A DNA stretch of 33,770 nucleotides from Candidatus Bathyarchaeota archaeon JdFR-07 (GCA_002010975.1 MTLU01000031.1:1-33770), one strand, 5' to 3'; positions 18,106-27,000 are shown, counted from the first letter of the stretch. The notes: a model not told the origin generated them from the sequence alone. A program made the numbers and translations.

Positions 18106-18186
18106 TGTAATTCACTTATTTGCTGCGTAAGTGTAATAAGTCAACGTTAATAAAGAATTTTGCAAGTTGAATTTCGGTGAATTTGC

Positions 18187-19191
18187 ATGCAAAAACCAAA
18201 AGTTTATGTAACACGTGAAATTCCAGAAAGAGGCTTAAAGATAATCAAGGAACGTTTTGAAACTGAAGTTTGGTCTGAATATGCTCCACCCCCAAAAAAT
18301 GTGATTATCGAGAAAGCTAGAAATGTGGACGCATTAGTTTCACTTTTATCTGACAAAATTGATGCCGAAGTTTTTGACGCTGCGCCAAAACTGAAAATAG
18401 TATCACAGTTAGCCGTAGGATTCGACAACATAGACGTCACAGAAGCCACAAAAAGGGGGATATACATAACTAACACTCCAGGCGTTCTTACCGAAACAAC
18501 AGCAGATTTTGCTTGGGCTTTGTTAATGGCCGTTGCGAGACGTGTTGTTGAAGCAGACAAATATGTGCGCACAGGACAGTGGAAGGTAGGTTGGCATCCT
18601 AGTATGCTTTTAGGTAGAGATATTTATGGAGCAACAATAGGCATAGTAGGTGCAGGGAGAATTGGACAAGCGGTAGCCAGAAGGGCTAAAGGTTTTAACA
18701 TGAAAATACTTTATTACGATGTTATTTCGAGAACAGAATTAGAGAAAGAATTAGGTGCAAAACGAGTAGATTTAGACACTCTTTTAAGAGAATCAGATTT
18801 TGTAAGCATTCATGTTCCATTAATGAAAGAGACTCATCACCTAATAAATGCTGAAAAGCTTAAACTTATGAAGAAAACAGCTTATCTAATAAACAATGCA
18901 CGTGGACCAGTGGTTGATGAGAAAGCATTATACGAGGCTTTAGAAGAGGGAAAAATTGCTGGTGCCGGGCTCGATGTTTTTGAAAAAGAACCAACACCCG
19001 CGGATAATCCTCTGCTTAAGCTAGACAATGTAGTTGTAGCTCCACACATTTCAAGTGCAAGCCATGAAACACGTTCCAAAATGGCCGAGATGGTTGCAGA
19101 AAATCTGGTGGCGTTTTTTGAAGGGCGACAACCACCTAATCTTGTAAACCCAGAAGTGATGAAAGTAAAACCTTTATCTAAAATTATCTAA
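18187..19191 (+). CDS. D-2-hydroxyacid dehydrogenase, glyoxylate/hydroxypyruvate reductase type
   Basis: KVYVTREIPERGLKIIKERFETEVW; TTADFAWALLMAVARRVVEADKYVR; GATIGIVGAGRIGQAVARRAKGFNMKILYYD; LINNARGPVVDEKALYEALEEGKIAGAGLDVFEKEP. Confidence 0.95.
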   Translation: MQKPKVYVTREIPERGLKIIKERFETEVWSEYAPPPKNVIIEKARNVDALVSLLSDKIDAEVFDAAPKLKIVSQLAVGFDNIDVTEATKRGIYITNTPGVLTETTADFAWALLMAVARRVVEADKYVRTGQWKVGWHPSMLLGRDIYGATIGIVGAGRIGQAVARRAKGFNMKILYYDVISRTELEKELGAKRVDLDTLLRESDFVSIHVPLMKETHHLINAEKLKLMKKTAYLINNARGPVVDEKALYEALEEGKIAGAGLDVFEKEPTPADNPLLKLDNVVVAPHISSASHETRSKMAEMVAENLVAFFEGRQPPNLVNPEVMKVKPLSKII

Positions 19192-19279
19192 CATAAATTT
19201 AAAATCAGTTGCACTGCAATAGTTAAATACTTCTTTTTTAAACCTTTTACATTCTACTCTGAGTTTGATGGTGATTTAA

Positions 19280-20452
19280 GTGAATTCCATCTATGCTGAT
19301 CGCATGAAAAATCTGGGAACCGAAACAGCCTTCGAAGTTCTTGCAAAGGCTAAAGCTCTTGAAAGGCAAGGCCGAGAGATCGTGCATTTAGAAATTGGTG
19401 AACCTGATTTTGATACTCCAGAAAACATTAAGAAAGCTGCTGTAAAAGCTCTCTATTCCGGTTACACACATTATACTCCTTCCGCCGGAATTCCAGAGTT
19501 GAGAGAAGCCATTGCAGAATACATTTCTAAAACTAGGGGAATAGAGGTTGATCCTGAAGAAGTTGTTATAACTCCGGGTGCAAAACCCATCATGTTTTTC
19601 AGTATTCTAGCATGTGTCAACACCGGGGAAGAAGTCCTTTATCCTAATCCAGGTTTTCCCATATACGAATCTGTAATAAATTTTGTTGGAGCTAAACCTG
19701 TGCCTATACCGCTTTTAGAAAAGAATGATTTTAGATTTGACACAGAGTACGTTAAAGAAAAAATAACAAAAAAGACTAAAATGATCATTTTAAATTCACC
19801 AGAAAACCCGACAGGCGGAGTGTTAACAAGGGAAGATTTGAAAACTATAGCTGATTGTGTCTCTAATAGAGATGACATCATCATATTGTCAGATGAAGTG
19901 TATAGCCGAATAATCTACGAGGGAGAACATGAAAGCATATCCTCACTTGAAGGAATGAGGGAAAAAACCATAATTCTTGATGGTTTTTCGAAAACCTATG
20001 CCATGACTGGGTGGAGGCTTGGATACGGTGTTATGCGGAAGGATTTAGCTCAAAAAATTGCACAGCTTATGACCAATTCAAACTCTTGTACTAATGCTTT
20101 TGTTCAAATGGCTGGAGTTGAAGCCTTAAAAGGTCCCCAAGACGAAGTTACTAAAATGGTAAAAGAATTCAAAAATCGAAGAGAAATAATAGTTTCAGGT
20201 TTAAATGAAATTAAAGGTATAACATGCAAAAAGCCTCGCGGAGCCTTCTATGTTTTTCCAAATATAGTTGAAACAGAGATGGACTGTCGTAAACTTTCTG
20301 ATTATCTGCTTAACGAGGCTGGAGTGGCCGTTTTGCCAGGAACGGCTTTCGGAAAATATGGCGAAGGCTATTTGCGTCTTTCTTTTGCCAACTCTGTAGA
20401 AAATATTAGGAAAGCTTTAGAGAGAATCTCAAAAGCTATAGAAAAAATGTGA
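19280..20452 (+). CDS. PLP-dependent class I/II aminotransferase (AspC-like)
   Basis: EIGEPDFDTPENIKKAAVKALYSGYTHYTPSAGIPELREAIAEY; NSPENPTGGVLTREDL; LSDEVYSRIIYEG; DGFSKTYAMTGWRLGYGV. Confidence 0.95.
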   Translation: MNSIYADRMKNLGTETAFEVLAKAKALERQGREIVHLEIGEPDFDTPENIKKAAVKALYSGYTHYTPSAGIPELREAIAEYISKTRGIEVDPEEVVITPGAKPIMFFSILACVNTGEEVLYPNPGFPIYESVINFVGAKPVPIPLLEKNDFRFDTEYVKEKITKKTKMIILNSPENPTGGVLTREDLKTIADCVSNRDDIIILSDEVYSRIIYEGEHESISSLEGMREKTIILDGFSKTYAMTGWRLGYGVMRKDLAQKIAQLMTNSNSCTNAFVQMAGVEALKGPQDEVTKMVKEFKNRREIIVSGLNEIKGITCKKPRGAFYVFPNIVETEMDCRKLSDYLLNEAGVAVLPGTAFGKYGEGYLRLSFANSVENIRKALERISKAIEKM

Positions 20453-20456
20453 TTCT

Positions 20457-20831
20457 TTAATCTTCTACTTTCTCCCCTGTCATAGTTGCAACTATATCTG
20501 ACGCTAACTGTACTAGAGCATCTGCTTTCTTAATTGCTTGCCTTCCATCTACATCACCCAATTGCGCCATTTGCTGAACCATCATCTCTATTTCCATTAA
20601 ACACCTTAAAACAGGATCTTTTACTGTTTGTGTTTGCTGTGCAACTTCTCTTATTATGTTTTCTATAAATGCAGGTTCTCCAAGACTGTAATAGATTGCG
20701 TTCCGCGCTTTCCGTATAGCCTCTAAGACCATACTTGGAGCCATGTAAGGCATTTTCCTTGCTGCTTCTAGCTCGGCTTTCGCTTCTCGCAAATATCTGA
20801 GCGCCCATCCCTTTCTATATGCGTCCATCAT
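20457..20831 (-). CDS. Conserved small all-helical protein of unknown function
   Basis: 124 aa helical composition: GWALRYLREAKAELEAARKMPYMAPSMVLEAIRKARNAIYYSLGEP... HEPN-like appearance only; family not confirmed. Confidence 0.65.
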   Translation of the reverse strand: MMDAYRKGWALRYLREAKAELEAARKMPYMAPSMVLEAIRKARNAIYYSLGEPAFIENIIREVAQQTQTVKDPVLRCLMEIEMMVQQMAQLGDVDGRQAIKKADALVQLASDIVATMTGEKVED

Positions 20832-20883
20832 GGTTCAACGATCCTTCATTGCAGCTTTTAATGACAGATAGAGTTTTAAAAGG

Positions 20884-21108
20884 TTATCCACTTTCTGTAT
20901 TTTTAACTTGTGAAGATGAAGGTTGCAATCTGGAAAAGACGTTTGTTATGTAACCTGCAATTTTATTCCTGACTTTAGGGGTTGACCCTCTAATAAGGGT
21001 TTGAACAATACGCTTGTTATGTTCAAAATCGTTTGAAAATTTGTCGGGAAAACGTCTAACAAGCTCTCTAGCTACGCGTTTAATATGTTCCGTTCGCACA
21101 CTTCCCAA
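20884..21108 (-). CDS. rps17e: 30S ribosomal protein eS17 (TTG start)
   Basis: MGSVRTEHIKRVARELVRRFPDKFSNDFEHNKRIVQTLIRGSTPKVRNKIAGYITNVF is characteristic of S17e. Confidence 0.95.
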   Translation of the reverse strand: MGSVRTEHIKRVARELVRRFPDKFSNDFEHNKRIVQTLIRGSTPKVRNKIAGYITNVFSRLQPSSSQVKNTESG

Positions 21109-21190
21109 GGTTATGCCACCAACTCTCTTCCAGTATCCCTGTCATCTTTCAGCATCATAGCTGAAAAGTAAACACTCATAGACAACAACA

Positions 21191-21970
21191 CTAATTTAAC
21201 TTTACTCCGAAAAAATTTTCAAAGTTCGTAACTATTTGCTCGGCGGCTTCGGAAGCATCCATCCCTTTAATTTTGGCAATAGCCTCGACAACTGTTGGGA
21301 TAAAGGCAGGAGTTGTTCTCTTCCCGTTAAAAGGCGATCTGAAAAAGCGTACAGGTCCATCAGTTTCTGTAAGTAGATTGGTTAACGGTACTCTCCTAAC
21401 AACCTCACGTATTCCATTAGAATAGAGGGTAGGTGCTCCTTCAGTAATATAATATCCGTTTTGAACAGCCTTCTTTAAAGCACTAATTGGGTTACTAAAC
21501 CAGTGTAGGAGGATTCGCTTAACGTTGTATGAGGGAAGCATTTCAACAATTTGCGCCGTTGTGCCACGGGAATGGATTATTACTGGCAGATCCAGTTTCT
21601 CAGCCAAATGCAACATTTCGTCAAAAACTTTTAGTTGTTTGCTCCATATGTCTTCATATTTGTAGTCTAACCCTATCTCTCCAATTGCAACAATGGAGCT
21701 GTTTTGCCCTTTCTTAGAAATTAAATCTAACATTTCTTGGAATTCGGTTTCTTCTAGGGAAATCACACTCCATGGATGTATGCCTATGGCAGCATAAACC
21801 ATACGAGGATATTGCTTGGCTAATTTTAAACTTCTAACACTTGTTTCCAAATTCATGGAGTTTGAAACTAAGGCTATTACATTGGAGTTTTTTGCTTCAT
21901 TTATAATTTCATCAATACAGTTGGCATATTCTTCATCTGACAAATGTATGTGAGCATCAACGAACCTCAT
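21191..21970 (-). CDS. tatD: TatD-family metal-dependent hydrolase
   Basis: FVDAHIHLSDEEY; AAIGIHPWSV; AIGEIGLDYKYEDIWSKQLKVFDEMLHLAEKLDLPVIIHSRG; LLTETDGPV. Confidence 0.93.
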   Translation of the reverse strand: MRFVDAHIHLSDEEYANCIDEIINEAKNSNVIALVSNSMNLETSVRSLKLAKQYPRMVYAAIGIHPWSVISLEETEFQEMLDLISKKGQNSSIVAIGEIGLDYKYEDIWSKQLKVFDEMLHLAEKLDLPVIIHSRGTTAQIVEMLPSYNVKRILLHWFSNPISALKKAVQNGYYITEGAPTLYSNGIREVVRRVPLTNLLTETDGPVRFFRSPFNGKRTTPAFIPTVVEAIAKIKGMDASEAAEQIVTNFENFFGVKLN

Positions 21971-22172
21971 TTGGTCACCACTTTGAGCATAAAACTACGA
22001 TTTTAGTTGCTTTTATGATTTCCTATCAAAATTAAGTAGACCATGGTTATGTTTAAATTAATGCGTCGGCCGGGCAGGAATTATTCAGATGTTATTTTAA
22101 ACGAATTTTGCTCTGTAAGACTAAATAAATAGGATTTTTGCCAGAAGAAAGATAATAAACGTTAAATATTGC

Positions 22173-22180
22173 TTTAAATA
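22173..22180 (+). promoter_or_regulatory. Putative archaeal TATA box for the histone gene
   Basis: TTTAAATA about 30 bp before ATG 22207, which supports a near-leaderless ATG start over the upstream GTG at 22198. Confidence 0.45.
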
Positions 22181-22206
22181 GAAAAAGAGGCTACGGAGTG
22201 GTCTTT

Positions 22207-22428
22207 ATGGCAGATTTGGAATTAGCTGTAGCTCCCATGCATAGAATTTGCAAAAAGGCAGGAGCTGAAAGAGTAAGCGAAGCTGCAGCGAAAGAATTAG
22301 CTAAGGCATTAGAGGAAATTGGCATAAAAATTGCCAAAGAGGCTTTAGATTTTGCGATGCATGCTGGAAGAAAAACAGTAAAGGCAGAGGACATAGAAAT
22401 CGCTTCGAAAAAAGTTATGGGCAAATAA
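22207..22428 (+). CDS. Archaeal histone
   Basis: [70 protein letters not shown], a single histone fold. The ORF track starts at GTG 22198. Confidence 0.95.
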   Translation: MADLELAVAPMHRICKKAGAERVSEAAAKELAKALEEIGIKIAKEALDFAMHAGRKTVKAEDIEIASKKVMGK

Positions 22429-22546
22429 CTTTTTCACCAACCCTTTCTTTTTAATTTGCTTGTGTAAAGTTGAAATAGAATAGTATTTATGTAGTTAGAA
22501 AGGCTAAAAAACTACTTTGTAATTTCATTTATTGGAAGTGTTAAGC

Positions 22547-22870
22547 ATGGGCGGGAAAAAGAAACTTAGTTTAAAACAAATGGAGCGTATGCAAGCGAAA
22601 AGAGATGAAGAGGAAAGAAAGAAAAGAGAGAAAAAAGGATCAATGCTGAGAGAAAAGAAGCCATTAGGAATAGTCCCGCCAGATCCAAGAAATGAAAAAA
22701 TTGTTAGCGAATTAAAGAAAATGCCAGTGTTGACACCTTACACTGTAGCTTCCCATTTTAACATTAGAATAAGCACTGCAAAAGATTTTCTTGAACAATT
22801 AGAAGAGAATGGCATTATACAATTTGTTTCCGGAAATCATGATATAAAGATATACAAACCAAAGCAATAG
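22547..22870 (+). CDS. rps25e: 30S ribosomal protein eS25
   Basis: Basic N-terminus MGGKKKLSLKQMERMQAKRDEEERKKREKK, then winged helix MPVLTPYTVASHFNIRISTAKDFLEQLEENGIIQFVSGNHDIKIYKP. Confidence 0.92.
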   Translation: MGGKKKLSLKQMERMQAKRDEEERKKREKKGSMLREKKPLGIVPPDPRNEKIVSELKKMPVLTPYTVASHFNIRISTAKDFLEQLEENGIIQFVSGNHDIKIYKPKQ

Positions 22871-22916
22871 CAAACTAGGATGACTGCTTAGTTTCTAAAA
22901 GGGGTTTTAAAGGCGA

Positions 22917-23396
22917 TTGGGGTTTCCTGAAAGAGTTTACACAAAAGATGAAGTGAGAAAGGCTAAGGAGCTTATAGATAAGGGATATAAACACAGATTA
23001 AAAATCATTGGAACCAAAGAATTTAAGGAGAAAGCAAGAGAAGCGCTTAAACTTGTTAAAACAGCTGGTTACTATGATTTTCTTAAAACTTATATTAGAG
23101 GCATAATCGAAATTGACGGTTTAACTCAGCTTCGGGAATCTGAGGCAGCCATTTGGGCAAATAAATATGCAGTTAAGAATCCTGTGGACGCTGCCAGTCT
23201 TTTCATACAAAAAGCTTTTCACATGAAGGAATTTTTAGAGGGAAAATTGTATTATGGTGGACAAGCAGAGAAACGTTCCGATGAAGAACGCATGCGTTTT
23301 CTCGAAATTTTGAAGAACAAAACTCGTAAAGAAGAAGTAAGAGAAGAATGTGAAAGGCTTTTGACTTTATGGAACGAAAGCTATTTGGTTTACTGA
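22917..23396 (+). CDS. Conserved archaeal protein of unknown function (TTG start)
   Basis: 159 aa, ERVYTKDEVRKAKELIDKGYKHRLKIIGTKEFKEKAREALKLVKTAGYYDFLKTYIRGIIEIDGLTQLRESEAAIW..., charged and helical; no family recognised. Confidence 0.75.
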   Translation: MGFPERVYTKDEVRKAKELIDKGYKHRLKIIGTKEFKEKAREALKLVKTAGYYDFLKTYIRGIIEIDGLTQLRESEAAIWANKYAVKNPVDAASLFIQKAFHMKEFLEGKLYYGGQAEKRSDEERMRFLEILKNKTRKEEVREECERLLTLWNESYLVY

Positions 23397-23770
23397 ATGC
23401 TTTCTACTCGAATTTTTGTTCCGCTTTTGACTTGGTTGAAAAGTTCAAGGTTTTTCGTTATTTTTCCTAAAACGTTTACTGGGCTATAGGGTTGAGATTC
23501 ACCATAGAATATGCATAGGGCGCTTCCCATAGGCCAAAATGCGATTGTTCCCTTTTCAACAGTGCTTTTGGCTTTCTCTTCTCCCATTTTGACAGGGGTT
23601 TCGAAATAAACTTCTTCTTTCCAAATGGCGGCTCTTCCTTCTATTGGAAGTTTTCGCATAATCATATCTATGGTTCTCGGCGCCAAAAAGCGTACAAGTT
23701 CACCTTCTGCTTCACCTAATCCTTCAATGACAAATTTGATTTTTATCCGTGAAATTTCTTCTTCGCTCAT
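23390..23770 (-). CDS. Cyclophilin-like fold protein (DUF369/PF04126-like)
   Basis: IKFVIEGLGEAEGELVRFLAPRTIDMIMRKLPIEGRAAIWKEEVYFETPV...VEKGTIAFWPMGSALCIFYGESQPYSPVNVLGKI. Confidence 0.85.
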   Translation of the reverse strand: MSEEEISRIKIKFVIEGLGEAEGELVRFLAPRTIDMIMRKLPIEGRAAIWKEEVYFETPVKMGEEKAKSTVEKGTIAFWPMGSALCIFYGESQPYSPVNVLGKITKNLELFNQVKSGTKIRVESIQ

Positions 23771-25098
23771 TGCTTAATCATCTCCATTATGGATTTTTCA
23801 AGTATTTCTTCAAGAGAATTTGGACCAAGAATACGGAGCTCATATTTTACTCTTACTGCGGGTTTGTTGATATTCATGACTCTCCTTAAATCGATAGGTG
23901 TACCTATTACTACAACGTCACATGGTGTGCGAGTAATTGTTTCTTTAAGTTCGCTTATTTGTTCCTTGCCGTATCCTAATGCCGGAAGAATTGCTCCTAG
24001 ATGGGTATATTTTTGGTAGGCTTTTTTTATAGAACCTACAGCATAAGGTCTGGGGTCCACAATTTCATTAGCTTCAAACCTCTTCGCTATTATCGTAGCA
24101 GCACCATATGGCATATCACCGTGAGTCAAGGTCGGACCATCTTCTATTACTAACACCCTTTTTTCTTTGATTAATTCTGGCTTGTCAACCGTTATAGGCG
24201 AGGCAGCCTCAAGAATTATGGCGTTAGGGTTAACTGTTTTTATGTTTTCTTTAACCTTCTGAACATTTTCAGGTTTAGCCGTTTCCACCTTGTTTATTAT
24301 TACTACATTTGCCATTCGCAGATTAGCTTCTCCAGGATGATACGTGAGTTCATGTCCTGGTCTATGAGGATCTGCAACGACGATGTGTAAATCTGGTTGA
24401 TAAAAAGGAAGGTCGTTGTTGCCACCGTCCCATACAATGACATCAGCCTCTTTTTCTGCCTCTCCCAAAATTTTCTCGTAGTCTACACCCGCGTAAACGA
24501 TTATGCCATTGTCTATGTGCGGTTCGTACTCCTCTCTTTCTTCAATAGTGCACCCATACTTATCTAAATCTTCATAGGAAGCAAAACGTTGGCAAACCTG
24601 CTTTCTTAAATCACCATAGGGCATGGGATGCCTTATGACTACAACTCTTAAGCCCTTATTTTTAAGGATTTTTGCAACTTTCCGTGAGGTTTGGCTTTTT
24701 CCGGATCCTGTTCGGACAGCTCCCACAGATACTACTGGAACTTTAGCTTTCAACATTGTTGTTTTCGGTCCCATAAGACGGAAGTCTGCGCCGCTTGCCA
24801 AGGCTAAGGAAGCCTTGTGCATTACATATTCGTGAGAAACATCGCTGTAGGCAAAAATAACTTGGTCAACATCATATTTTTTCACTAATTCTGGTAGCTT
24901 TTCTTCTGGGTATATAGGTATGCCGTTTGGATATTTTGAACCAGCGAGTTCTGGGGGGTAAACTCTTTCTTCTATGCCAGGTATTTGTGTGGCTGTGAAG
25001 GCTACAACCTCGTATGCGTCATTGTTTCTGAAATGGACGTTAAAGTTGTGGAAGTCTCTTCCCGCAGCACCCATTATAATGATCTTGATTTTTTGCAT
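23767..25098 (-). CDS. Cyclic 2,3-diphosphoglycerate synthetase-like P-loop protein
   Basis: IIMGAAGRDFHNFNVHFRNNDAYEVVAFTATQIPGIEERVYPPELAG; VSVGAVRTGSGKSQTSRKVAKIL; VIRHPMPYGDL; DVIVWDGGNNDLPFYQPDLHIVVADPHRPGHE. Confidence 0.85.
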   Translation of the reverse strand: MQKIKIIIMGAAGRDFHNFNVHFRNNDAYEVVAFTATQIPGIEERVYPPELAGSKYPNGIPIYPEEKLPELVKKYDVDQVIFAYSDVSHEYVMHKASLALASGADFRLMGPKTTMLKAKVPVVSVGAVRTGSGKSQTSRKVAKILKNKGLRVVVIRHPMPYGDLRKQVCQRFASYEDLDKYGCTIEEREEYEPHIDNGIIVYAGVDYEKILGEAEKEADVIVWDGGNNDLPFYQPDLHIVVADPHRPGHELTYHPGEANLRMANVVIINKVETAKPENVQKVKENIKTVNPNAIILEAASPITVDKPELIKEKRVLVIEDGPTLTHGDMPYGAATIIAKRFEANEIVDPRPYAVGSIKKAYQKYTHLGAILPALGYGKEQISELKETITRTPCDVVVIGTPIDLRRVMNINKPAVRVKYELRILGPNSLEEILEKSIMEMIKQ

Positions 25099-25175
25099 AA
25101 GTTTTCCCCAACAAGAATTTAAAATGGGAATATCTTACTACAGAATTTATTCCATATAAACGTTAACTTGAGGTC

Positions 25176-26279
25176 CTATTCTAGAAGATGTAGGAGCGTA
25201 TGACTTATGTATTCTACTTGCTCTTGTGTGACGTTTGGGTGGACCGGTAGTGAGAACACTTGATTTGCAGCTTTTTCTGTTTCTGGAAGCCGATATTTTC
25301 TGAATTTGCTATAGTAAGGCATCAAATGTATAGGACATCTATAGTAAACCTGAGCGTCAATTCCTTTTTGTCTTAACTTTTCTAGAATTCTGTTTCTTTG
25401 CTGTTTTTCCGCGTTTTTCAATCTTACGGTATATAAGTACCAACTGTGTTGATAACCGTCGGGTTCTTTTGGTAATTCCAGTTTTTCTGCATCTTTTAGA
25501 TTTTCAGTTAATTTTTCCGCGTTTTCCCGTCTTTTAGCCAAGAATCTTGGCAGTTTTTCTAGTTGCACACTTCCTATTGCCGCTTGAATTTCAGGCATGT
25601 GATAGTTATGCCCAAGCATTATAGACTTGTATTTTTCTTTTTCTCCATGGCTTCTCATAAATCGCATTTTTTCAGCCAGTTCATCATCATTTGTTGTCAC
25701 CATTCCCCCTTCGCCTGTCGTCATGTTTTTGCTTGCATAAAAACTCCAGCAGGCAGCATCTGCAAAAGTTCCAAGCGGTTTTTCTTTGTAGCTGGCTCCA
25801 TGAGCTTGCGCCGCATCTTCGATGATTATTAATCCGTGTTTTTCTGCAATTTCTTTTATGGGTTGCATGTTGGCTGGCAAGCCGTAAAGGTGCACTGGCA
25901 TCACTGCCTTCGTCTGGTCTGTTATGCACTTCTCAATTTTCTCAGAAGAAACATTGTATGTTTCCGGATCGATGTCTACAAAAACTGGCTTGGCCCCAAC
26001 AAGGACAACAACTTCTGCCGTTGCTACAAATGTGAAACTAGGCAAAATTACTTCGTCTCCAGTTTTTATGTTAGCTGAAGAAAGGGCTAAATGCAGGGCA
26101 GCTGTACCAGTGTTCACTGCTATCGCATGTTTTGCTCCTACAAATTTTGCAAATTCCTTTTCAAATTTTGTAACCATTGGACCCGCGCCTAGTCCATGGG
26201 TTAAAATTCCGCTTTCTAAAACCTTTACAACAGCTTCTATTTCCTCTTTGCCAATTTGGGGTGCGTTTATAGGAATCAT
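25176..26279 (-). CDS. DegT/DnrJ/EryC1/StrS family PLP aminotransferase
   Basis: GAKHAIAVNTGTAALHLALSSANIKTGDEVILPSFTFVATAEVVVLVGAKPVFVDIDPETYNV; IIEDAAQAHGASYKEKPLGTFADAACWSFYASKNMTTGEGGMVTTND. Confidence 0.96.
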   Translation of the reverse strand: MIPINAPQIGKEEIEAVVKVLESGILTHGLGAGPMVTKFEKEFAKFVGAKHAIAVNTGTAALHLALSSANIKTGDEVILPSFTFVATAEVVVLVGAKPVFVDIDPETYNVSSEKIEKCITDQTKAVMPVHLYGLPANMQPIKEIAEKHGLIIIEDAAQAHGASYKEKPLGTFADAACWSFYASKNMTTGEGGMVTTNDDELAEKMRFMRSHGEKEKYKSIMLGHNYHMPEIQAAIGSVQLEKLPRFLAKRRENAEKLTENLKDAEKLELPKEPDGYQHSWYLYTVRLKNAEKQQRNRILEKLRQKGIDAQVYYRCPIHLMPYYSKFRKYRLPETEKAANQVFSLPVHPNVTQEQVEYISHTLLHLLE

Positions 26280-26362
26280 CTTATCGCCTAAGGCAAAATA
26301 TACAATTCTTGTTGCTAATAACTTATGCGTTCGCGTTTTTGCATTAAAAGAGGAGGAAAAAA

Positions 26363-26989
26363 TTAAAGCAGATTTAGGTTTTTAATTCTTCTTAAAAATT
26401 CTTCTATTTCTCTTTCCACTTCCTGTTTTCGTTTAACCAGAAAATCCAGCTCTTCTTTTAATTCTTCAAGCCATTTTTTTATGGTTAATCCGCATTTTTC
26501 TTCGGACATAGGAACCAGATATTGTGAGATATCTTGGGGTGCAGTTTTTCCCAACAGTTCTAAGGGATAGTTTATTTGTTGGAATTTGGAAAAGGGGAAG
26601 AAATGCCTTGTTGATTTAGGTTTCATTAGACATCCGCTTAACCCGGCAGATATCACTTTCTCGATAGGTATTTCGTTGTTTGAATTGCATATGTAACGGT
26701 GAATTCTTCGTGTTCCCACACGTATTTTCGGATTTTTAAAAACATCAATGAGTATCGTGGGAATGAATGTGTAACCTAGATTTTTTAGAGCTAGCCAACG
26801 GTGCATTCCGTCAAGAATCACATGTGTTTTGTTATCTGCTATTATTGGATACTTTAGAAAACCATCGCTAAGTATCTCTCTTTTAAGAAGTTCCAGATAA
26901 AGGGGTGAACCCTTTTCGTGAGGCTTTAATTCGTTAATTGGCATCAAAACAATGTTGGTATGTTTTTCTAGAGAGATTATGGACGTCAC
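26363..26989 (-). CDS. ParB/sulfiredoxin-fold protein of the SerK/SbnI type (putative free-serine kinase) with a C-terminal coiled-coil tail
   Basis: INELKPHEKGS...KYPIIADNKTHVILDGMHRWLALKNLGYTFIPTILIDVF...MKPKSTRHFFPF. The order LKPHE / DGxHRW / xPKxTRHxxPF matches SerK-type proteins as I recall them. C-terminal EELKEELDFLVKRKQEVEREIEEFLRRI. Confidence 0.75.
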   Translation of the reverse strand: MTSIISLEKHTNIVLMPINELKPHEKGSPLYLELLKREILSDGFLKYPIIADNKTHVILDGMHRWLALKNLGYTFIPTILIDVFKNPKIRVGTRRIHRYICNSNNEIPIEKVISAGLSGCLMKPKSTRHFFPFSKFQQINYPLELLGKTAPQDISQYLVPMSEEKCGLTIKKWLEELKEELDFLVKRKQEVEREIEEFLRRIKNLNLL

Positions 26990-27000
26990 CAGATTTCACC

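Noticed and set aside
22020-22190. Possible tRNA or C/D-box sRNA in the tatD/histone gap because of the GCGTCGGCCGGGCAGG patch
   Set aside because: I could not fold a cloverleaf with a T-loop or place C and D boxes at valid spacing; kept only as a micro-ORF lead.
25563-26385. Several overlapping ORFs opposite or out of frame with the DegT gene
   Set aside because: The DegT frame has unambiguous motifs; the others are shadow ORFs.
26363-26989. Chromosome-partition ParB
   Set aside because: No ParA, no HTH/parS-binding region, and the residues fit SerK/SbnI better.
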